Below, in pieces: positions 1 to 4,858 of a stretch of DNA of 7,395 nt. Made by a program: the position numbers and the translations under genes. The stretch lies in the NCBI GenBank assembly GCA_018064305.1, contig JAGHVP010000042.1, forward strand, positions 1 through 7,395, in the 5' to 3' direction. The stretch is from Candidatus Equibacterium intestinale (lineage in GTDB: Bacteria > Bacteroidota > Bacteroidia > Bacteroidales > UBA932). The notes beneath the pieces were generated by a model. That model ran no database searches. It had not been told where the DNA came from and saw only the letters and a program-made list of their open reading frames with translations. The first letter of the stretch is position 1. Each line of letters begins with the position of its first letter.

Positions 1-1
1 C

Positions 2-130
2 GAGAAATTCTCTATGAGTGTCCTGGCAGCCAACATGAGCCAGGGAATCAACGGTGTGAGCTGGCTCCACGGCAAGGTAAGCCAGCAGATACTTGCAGGC
101 ACGTGCCCGGCTACCTGCCCGAAGAGGTGA
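2..130 (+). pseudogene. glgP: Alpha-glucan phosphorylase, upstream fragment before a frameshift (5' end outside window)
   Basis: This is the piece of the phosphorylase gene lying before a reading-frame break. Translating from base 2 gives 34 family-like residues (positions 2-103), including the stretch NGVSWLHGKVSQ. The His in this stretch (codon 68-70) probably corresponds to the active-site His of glycogen phosphorylases in their NGVxxxH motif. After base 103 this frame becomes unrelated sequence (CPATCPKR) and stops at 128-130, while the family sequence continues in the next frame as PGYLPEEVNVGYVTNGVHYPTW. Restoring one G near 104-106 would give TWPGYLPEE; from memory a Trp precedes PGY in relatives. 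The N-terminal half of the gene lies to the left of the window. The break may be a sequencing or assembly error or a real mutation. Confidence 0.8.
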
Positions 131-1485
131 ATGTGGGCTACGTCACAAACGGTGTCCACTACCCCACTTGGGCCGCTCCCGAATGGAAGGCCATCCATGC
201 AAAAGTGTTCGGCCCCGAGTTCGCCATACCCCACTACGACAAGAAAAGCTTCGAAGGCATCTACAAGATAGACGACTCAGAGATATGGAGCACCCGCTGC
301 CTTCTCCGCAAACGTCTCATCAGCAAGGTAAAGGACATCCTTTCCGACACACCCGCCACCGCGCACTACTCTCCGCGCCAGATTGTTAAGATCAAGAAGA
401 CTCTCCGCGACGACGTCCTCACCATCGGCTTTGCGCGCCGCTTCGCAACTTACAAGCGCGCCACACTGCTGTTCCGTGACCTCGAGCGCCTCAACCAGAT
501 AGTGAACAACCCCGACCGCCCCGTGCAGTTCCTCTTTGCCGGCAAGGCCCATCCCGCCGACAAGGCCGGCAGCGACCTCATCAAGCAGATTGTCGAGATT
601 TCAAAGATGCCACAGTTCATAGGCAAGATTGTATTCGTGCCCAACTACGACATCACCCTGGCAAAATATCTCGTCCAGGGTGTGGATATCTGGATGAACA
701 CCCCTACACGTCCCCAGGAGGCTTCCGGCACCAGCGGCGAGAAAGCCGTGATGAACGGTGTGATGCACTTCTCAGTGCTTGACGGATGGTGGGTTGAAGG
801 ATATAAGGAAGGAGCCGGCTGGGCACTTCCCATGGAGCGCACATACGACAACCAGGAATACCAGAACGACCTTGATTCAGCCACCATATATAATATTATC
901 GAGAATGACATCGCCCCTGCATACTACAGCAAGGAGATGGGCAAGGAATACTCTACCAACTGGATCAGGATAATCAAGGAGACCATCGCAAAGGTTGCAT
1001 GCAACTTCACCACCAACCGCATGATGGAAGACTACCTCGAGCGTTACTACTGCCCTCTGGCAGAGCGCCGCGACTCCCTGGTAGACAAAGACTACCTCAA
1101 GGCACGTGAAAATGCCGCATGGAAGAAGCGCATGTACCGCATCTGGCCCCTTATCGAGATCCGCCAGTTCGACAAGATCGATATGGCAGCCAACAAACTG
1201 CGTCTTGGCGAGGAGCACCTTGCAAAGGCTGAAGTTTATCTGGCAGATGCTCTGCCCGAGGACATCGGCATCGAATGCGTGATTGCCGCACAGGACGCCA
1301 GGGGCGAGTACCATATCTGCGAAATCCACGAATTCGAAGTTGTAAGCTTTGAGAACGGTGTGGCGACATACCGCGCCGACATCACCCCCGAGCACGCCGG
1401 TTCATACCAGGTGGCAACCAGAATCTTTGCTAAGAACCCCTGCATGGCCCACCGCCAGGACTTCGAGCTTGTGAAATGGTTGTAG
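103..1485 (+). CDS. glgP: Alpha-glucan (glycogen) phosphorylase, C-terminal catalytic part, frameshifted
   Basis: GT35-family phosphorylase, which releases glucose-1-phosphate from the non-reducing ends of glycogen or maltodextrin using phosphate and pyridoxal phosphate (PLP), in the cytoplasm. Numbering is from the GTG at 103. The motif RRFATYKR at about residues 112-119 matches the substrate and phosphate region (muscle enzyme KRIHEYKR). The motif EASGTSGEKAVMNG follows, with the likely PLP-binding Lys at residue 214 (codon 742-744). The C-terminus ends in HRQDFELVKWL, which I recall as typical of Bacteroides homologues. The GTSGEK form marks the shorter alpha-glucan phosphorylase branch rather than the E. 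coli GlgP/MalP type. The GTG is only where the frame happens to open. Homology runs upstream in another frame, so 103 is not the biological start, and a protein made from it would lack the N-terminal half. The stop overlaps ribF by 10 nt. Confidence 0.85.
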   Translation: MPGYLPEEVNVGYVTNGVHYPTWAAPEWKAIHAKVFGPEFAIPHYDKKSFEGIYKIDDSEIWSTRCLLRKRLISKVKDILSDTPATAHYSPRQIVKIKKTLRDDVLTIGFARRFATYKRATLLFRDLERLNQIVNNPDRPVQFLFAGKAHPADKAGSDLIKQIVEISKMPQFIGKIVFVPNYDITLAKYLVQGVDIWMNTPTRPQEASGTSGEKAVMNGVMHFSVLDGWWVEGYKEGAGWALPMERTYDNQEYQNDLDSATIYNIIENDIAPAYYSKEMGKEYSTNWIRIIKETIAKVACNFTTNRMMEDYLERYYCPLAERRDSLVDKDYLKARENAAWKKRMYRIWPLIEIRQFDKIDMAANKLRLGEEHLAKAEVYLADALPEDIGIECVIAAQDARGEYHICEIHEFEVVSFENGVATYRADITPEHAGSYQVATRIFAKNPCMAHRQDFELVKWL

Positions 1486-2357
1486 CAACTACAGGTTTCT
1501 TCGACGGCGTACACACAGGCCACCGTACAGTCATCGACAAGCTGTGCGAAGTGGCCCGTGAGCGCGGCGCAGAAAGTGCAGTGGTCACTTTCTGGCCCCA
1601 CCCGCGCAATGTGCTGCGCCAGGATGCGAAATACCTGCGCCTGCTCACATCTCTCGAAGAGAAGACAGAGCTGCTCAGGCAGTGCGGCGTAGACCACATC
1701 CATACGATTGACTTCACAAAAGAATTCAGCCGTCTGAGCTGCGAGGAATTCCTCAAGGAGTATATGATAGGCAGGCTGGGCGTGTCAACCCTTATTGTAG
1801 GATACGACCACCGCGTGGGCAATACCGCATATTCCACAGATATCGAGGCCACTGCAAAGAAGCTTGGGCTGGAGACCATCAAGGTGAAATCTGTAAGCGA
1901 CAGCTACAACACCATCAGCTCTACATACATCCGCAACCTGATTTCGACAGGAGGCATAGTGAGGGCCAACGGACTGCTCGGCTACAACTACCGTATGAAG
2001 GGTGTTGTGGTGAGCGGCAACGGCCTGGGACGACAGATAGGATTCCCCACCGCAAACATGAACCTGTACGAGCCGCTCAAGCTGATTCCCGAAAACGGAG
2101 TTTACGCGGTGAAGGTGTATGTAGAAGGCAACTGCCATCTGGGAGTGTGCAACATAGGCGAGCGCCCCACGGTCAACGACAATCGTGGGATTGTGATAGA
2201 GACCCACATCCTTGACTTCGACGAGGACATCTACGGGCTTGACATGACCCTTGAATTCTTCGACAAGCTGCGCGACGAGCAGAAATTCGAATCGCTTGAC
2301 GCACTTTCGGCCCAGCTGGGCTTGGATGTTAGACAGACAAAATCTATATTTGCATAG
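1476..2357 (+). CDS. ribF: Bifunctional riboflavin kinase / FMN adenylyltransferase (FAD synthetase)
   Basis: Cytoplasmic enzyme that phosphorylates riboflavin to FMN and then adenylylates FMN to FAD. The N-terminal nucleotidyltransferase domain shows GFFDGVHTGH at residues 7-16, the HxGH-type ATP site, followed by VGYDHRVGN and SSTYIRNLI. The C-terminal flavokinase domain begins near residue 165 and has GFPTAN at 189-194, then CNIGERPTV and the ETHILDFDEDIYG segment. At 293 residues it is slightly short for the family because the protein starts only three residues before the conserved VATTGFFDG. Upstream the frame is open back to a TAA at 1431-1433 but offers no other ATG or GTG and no homology, so 1476 is the best start. 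It overlaps the end of glgP by 10 nt (ATG inside the last codons), suggesting translational coupling. Confidence 0.95.
   Translation: MVVATTGFFDGVHTGHRTVIDKLCEVARERGAESAVVTFWPHPRNVLRQDAKYLRLLTSLEEKTELLRQCGVDHIHTIDFTKEFSRLSCEEFLKEYMIGRLGVSTLIVGYDHRVGNTAYSTDIEATAKKLGLETIKVKSVSDSYNTISSTYIRNLISTGGIVRANGLLGYNYRMKGVVVSGNGLGRQIGFPTANMNLYEPLKLIPENGVYAVKVYVEGNCHLGVCNIGERPTVNDNRGIVIETHILDFDEDIYGLDMTLEFFDKLRDEQKFESLDALSAQLGLDVRQTKSIFA
2322..2352 (+). promoter_or_regulatory. Putative Bacteroidetes-type promoter for the small membrane protein gene
   Basis: TATATTTG at 2345-2352 fits the Bacteroidetes -7 consensus TAnnTTTG. A TTG at 2322-2324 lies exactly 20 nt upstream, matching the -33 element and its usual 19-21 nt spacing. 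Transcription would start a few bases after 2352, around the ribF stop, giving a leader of roughly 20-25 nt before the ATG at 2381. The element sits inside the last codons of ribF, so part of the match may be coincidence of coding sequence. Confidence 0.45.
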
Positions 2358-2380
2358 ACAAGCCACCAATCCACAGCCTT

Positions 2381-2761
2381 ATGCACGATTTCTTATCTTT
2401 TCTCATAATAGCGGCGACCTTCGTCCTTGCAGCCGTTGTCAATGCAAAGAAGACAAAGGCGAAAGAGGCGCAGAAGCCGCATGCCAACCCCACGCCGGCC
2501 GCGCCGCACCGTGAGACTCTGGAAGAGTATATGGAAAGGCAGAGAAAGGCTGCCGAAAAGCTGAAGGCTGAGATGAAGCGCCGTGAAGAAGACGCAGGTG
2601 CGGCCGGAGCGGTTGCAGAGGAAGGTATTGCCGCCACAAGTGCAGACAGCCTGGGAGACCTGGAGACTCAGACCGCACCTGCCCCGAAGCCACTTTCACT
2701 TGACCCTGAAGAGATGGTGATATACTCTGAAATAATGGCCCCGAAATTTGAAGAATACTAG
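2381..2761 (+). CDS. Small membrane-anchored hypothetical protein
   Basis: Function unknown; 126 residues. A hydrophobic segment at about residues 4-21 (FLSFLIIAATFVLAAVV) is followed by a Lys-rich run, so it is probably a single N-terminal membrane anchor with the rest in the cytoplasm. A charged, probably helical region at about 45-72 (LEEYMERQRKAAEKLKAEMKRREE) could form a coiled coil. Then comes an Ala/Glu-rich, probably disordered linker. The C-terminus, EEMVIYSEIMAPKFEEY (110-126), resembles an IYSEIL-type tail that I remember from small Bacteroidales proteins of unknown function; this is recollection, not a search result. The gene lies 23 nt after ribF and may use its own promoter. The ATG at 2381 is chosen because it gives the membrane anchor at the very N-terminus. 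Confidence 0.75.
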   Translation: MHDFLSFLIIAATFVLAAVVNAKKTKAKEAQKPHANPTPAAPHRETLEEYMERQRKAAEKLKAEMKRREEDAGAAGAVAEEGIAATSADSLGDLETQTAPAPKPLSLDPEEMVIYSEIMAPKFEEY

Positions 2762-2777
2762 TTTTCAAAATATTTTA

Positions 2778-2785
2778 TATATTTG
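2778..2785 (+). promoter_or_regulatory. Putative -7 promoter element for the greA operon
   Basis: TATATTTG matches the Bacteroidetes -7 consensus TAnnTTTG within an AT-rich stretch just after the preceding gene. I find no good TTTG -33 element at 19-21 nt; the nearest TTTG, at 2747-2750, is 27 nt away. Transcription would start near 2790, leaving a leader of about 60 nt before the greA ATG at 2852. Confidence 0.5.
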
Positions 2786-2805
2786 CACAACAATAATGAG
2801 TAGAT

Positions 2806-2846
2806 AAAGGGTCTTGGGCATTCTCCCAGGATTCTTTTAATTTTTT
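2806..2846 (+). terminator. Terminator-like hairpin in the greA leader (terminator or attenuator)
   Basis: Bases 2806-2818 pair with 2825-2837 over 13 consecutive pairs, three of them G-U, around a 6-nt loop (2819-2824). A T-rich tract follows (TTTTAATTTTTT, 2835-2846), the layout of an intrinsic terminator. It could end transcripts coming from ribF and the small membrane protein gene. However, it lies downstream of the apparent greA -7 element and ends only 5 nt before the greA ATG, so greA transcripts would also carry it. It could therefore act as an attenuator or limit ribosome access. Confidence 0.65.
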
Positions 2847-2851
2847 GTAAT

Positions 2852-3322
2852 ATGGAAAAAGTACATTATCTGACACAACAAGGCATGGACGACCTGAAGA
2901 AGCAGCTTGAAGAGGCTATTGCACAGCGTCCGATAATATCAAAGGCAATTGCAGAAGCACGCGACAAGGGCGACCTGAGCGAGAATGCAGAGTATGATGC
3001 AGCCCGCGAGGCACAGGGCCTGCTCGAGCTCAAGATAAGCAAGCTGCAGGACACTCTTGCCACTGCACGCGTCATGGATGAGAGCAAGCTCAACACCGAC
3101 ACCATCCAGATGCTGAACCGCGTGAAGATCAAAAACACGAAGACCGGAGCCGTTGCAGAATATACCCTCGTAGGCGAGAGTGAAGCGAACTTCAAAGAGG
3201 GCAAGCTTGCAGTGGGCACACCTATCGGCAAGGCCCTTCTCGGCCATAAGAAAGGTGACCTTGTAGATGTGCAGGTTCCTGCCGGCACCATCACCTTCGA
3301 AGTCATGGAGATTTCTTTCTAG
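2852..3322 (+). CDS. greA: Transcription elongation factor GreA
   Basis: GreA binds the secondary channel of RNA polymerase and stimulates cleavage of the 3' end of backtracked RNA, restarting stalled complexes. The 156-residue length is normal for the family. The N-terminal coiled coil carries the signature ARDKGDLSENAEYDAAREAQG; Asp41 and Glu44 at the coiled-coil tip match the conserved acidic residues that help position the catalytic magnesium. The C-terminal FKBP-like domain (about residues 80-156) contains VGESEAN and TPIGKALLGHKKGDLV and ends FEVMEISF. The gene is preceded by a probable promoter and a terminator-like leader hairpin, and it appears to lead an operon with the HIT protein 12 nt downstream. 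Confidence 0.97.
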   Translation: MEKVHYLTQQGMDDLKKQLEEAIAQRPIISKAIAEARDKGDLSENAEYDAAREAQGLLELKISKLQDTLATARVMDESKLNTDTIQMLNRVKIKNTKTGAVAEYTLVGESEANFKEGKLAVGTPIGKALLGHKKGDLVDVQVPAGTITFEVMEISF

Positions 3323-3334
3323 CTCCCCGCAGAT

Positions 3335-3736
3335 ATGGCAACAATATTCACCAAGATAGCTAACGGCGAGATACCTTCATACAAGGTTGCCGAGAGCAAG
3401 GATTTCTATGCTTTCCTTGATATCAACCCCCTTGCCGAAGGGCACACCCTGGTAATTCCCCGCAACACAGAGGCCGACTATATCTTCGACCTTGACGACG
3501 AGACTTATGCAGGCCTCACCGCGTTTGCTGCAAAGGTTGCGAAAGCCATCAGGAAGGCCATCCCCTGCAAGAGAGTGGGTGTTGCAGTGCTAGGCATGGA
3601 AGTGCCTCACACCCATATCCATCTGGTTCCCCTGCAGAGCGAGGGCGACCTCAACTTTGCGAACGAGAAGAAGCAGCTCACACCAGAGCAGTTTGCCGCC
3701 ATCGCATCAAAGATTTCAGCCGCATTCGAAAACTAA
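3335..3736 (+). CDS. HIT family protein (histidine triad nucleotide-binding hydrolase)
   Basis: Small cytoplasmic protein of the Hint branch of the histidine triad superfamily. Members hydrolyse phosphoramidates of nucleotides, such as adenosine 5'-phosphoramidate or aminoacyl-AMP adducts; the physiological substrate here is unknown. The triad HTHIHLV places His at residues 92, 94 and 96, with the middle one the expected nucleophile. The N-terminal block IFTKIANGEIPSYKVAE and the segment FLDINPLAEGHTLVIP are typical of Hint proteins. At 133 residues the length is normal. No zinc-binding Cys pair is seen. It starts 12 nt after greA and ends 9 nt before the lipoprotein gene, so the three are probably co-transcribed; I recall a greA-HIT pairing in other Bacteroidales. 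Confidence 0.93.
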   Translation: MATIFTKIANGEIPSYKVAESKDFYAFLDINPLAEGHTLVIPRNTEADYIFDLDDETYAGLTAFAAKVAKAIRKAIPCKRVGVAVLGMEVPHTHIHLVPLQSEGDLNFANEKKQLTPEQFAAIASKISAAFEN

Positions 3737-3745
3737 TCCGACTAT

Positions 3746-4858
3746 ATGAAAAAATATCTTCTCATGGCTGCAGTGCTGCTTATGGCAGTGTCATGCGCCA
3801 AGCCCAGCGCAAAGGTCAGCCTCCAGCTCAAGGATGCACCCGGCCATACAGTAGAGCTGTACCGTCTTGATGTCAACCGCTTCACACTTATAGACAGCCT
3901 TGCTGCCGGCAAGAACGGTGAGCTCTCATATAAGGTTGAGCTTGCGGGCAGCGAGAATCCCGAATTCTACTATTTCTATCATAATGCCACCCGTCTTGCT
4001 GGTTTCGTGGCAAAGGCAGGTGACAATATCTCCCTTGTGGCAGACACACTCGGACGCTACACCGTTGAAGGTTCGGAAGAGAGCAGCCTGATGCTTGAGG
4101 TCGACACCAAGTTCGCAAAGGCAGTGGCCGAGATGGAGCAGATTCTTGAAGAGCAGCCCGAAGACATCAACCGCCAGCTTTCAAAGGTTTACATCAGCCA
4201 CAAGCGCGCAATGGTGAACCAGGTGCTCGGACATCCGTTCTCTATCACTTCGGCAGCGGCCTGCTTCCAGAAGTTCAACGACAACCTGCCCACATTCAAC
4301 GACAAGAATGATGTTTATATCTTCCGTATGGTTCTGGACTCTCTGTCAACAGTTTATCCCGAATCTGCATATGTAAGGGCCCTTGGCAGGGAGATCGAGC
4401 GCCGCGACAACATAAACAAGTTCAACAGCCAGCTCGACACTCTTGCAAAAGTTGGTATCCCCGCCATTGTAATGAATGATATACACGGCAAGCCGCAGAG
4501 CATCGACTCGCTGGCAGGCAAGGTGGTCCTGCTCTCTTTCTGGAGCATCGGGCAGAACGAGCACAAGGTGTTCAACCAGGAGATGAAGCCTGTTTATGAG
4601 AAATATCACAATCAGGGATTCGAAATCTTCCAGGTGAGCGTCGACACCGACAAGAGTGCGTGGGCTACTGTTGTCCGCAACCAGGAACTTCCCTGGATAA
4701 GTGTGAATGACGGCCTGGGGCTCAACACTCCTTCGCTGCGCAGCTACAATATCAATTCAATCCCCACGATGTTCATCATAGGGCGTGATTTCGATATACT
4801 TGCAAAGGATGAATATGATCCCGCAAAGATAGAGGAGATCATCAAAGCCAATATCTAG
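3746..4858 (+). CDS. Lipoprotein with DUF4369-like N-terminus and thioredoxin-like domain lacking CxxC
   Basis: Exported lipoprotein. Residues 1-16 form a signal peptide with lipobox AVSC, so Cys17 would be lipidated. No acidic surface-export signal follows it (next residues AKPSAK), suggesting the periplasmic face of a membrane. Residues about 18-115 resemble the beta-rich DUF4369 domain common in Bacteroidetes; about 116-235 are mostly helical. Residues about 238-370 are a TlpA/AhpC-type thioredoxin fold: VVLLSFWS, YEKYHNQGFEIFQVSVDTD and the cis-Pro loop SIPTMF (Pro340). Where redox relatives have FWASWCGPC, this protein has FWSIGQNEH (from Phe265), so both catalytic cysteines are absent. 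The only cysteines are Cys17 and Cys173. It is probably not an oxidoreductase; a binding or structural role is inference. It is the third gene of the apparent greA operon and its stop overlaps that of glgB. Confidence 0.88.
   Translation: MKKYLLMAAVLLMAVSCAKPSAKVSLQLKDAPGHTVELYRLDVNRFTLIDSLAAGKNGELSYKVELAGSENPEFYYFYHNATRLAGFVAKAGDNISLVADTLGRYTVEGSEESSLMLEVDTKFAKAVAEMEQILEEQPEDINRQLSKVYISHKRAMVNQVLGHPFSITSAAACFQKFNDNLPTFNDKNDVYIFRMVLDSLSTVYPESAYVRALGREIERRDNINKFNSQLDTLAKVGIPAIVMNDIHGKPQSIDSLAGKVVLLSFWSIGQNEHKVFNQEMKPVYEKYHNQGFEIFQVSVDTDKSAWATVVRNQELPWISVNDGLGLNTPSLRSYNINSIPTMFIIGRDFDILAKDEYDPAKIEEIIKANI
4855..4858. other. Shared CTAG palindrome carrying both convergent stop codons
   Basis: The plus-strand lipoprotein gene ends with TAG at 4856-4858. 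The minus-strand glgB ends with TAG read from 4857 down to 4855. Both stops lie in the four-base palindrome CTAG, leaving no intergenic space between the convergent genes. Confidence 0.9.

Noticed and set aside
101..112. Programmed -1 frameshift as an explanation of the glgP break
   Set aside because: There is no slippery heptamer of the X XXY YYZ type, and a -1 slip would give TVPGY rather than the expected TWPGY. A simple one-base loss fits better.
877..1395. 172-codon open frame on the minus strand opposite glgP
   Set aside because: It overlaps the conserved phosphorylase C-terminus and has no promoter-like sequence or family motif I can identify.
1785..2369. 194-codon open frame on the minus strand
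   Set aside because: It is antisense to ribF, whose motifs are clear in the plus frame; the composition is that of a shadow frame.
2866..3306. 146-codon open frame on the minus strand opposite greA
   Set aside because: Its Ser/Ala/Arg-rich translation has no recognisable motif and lies fully within greA, which is certain.
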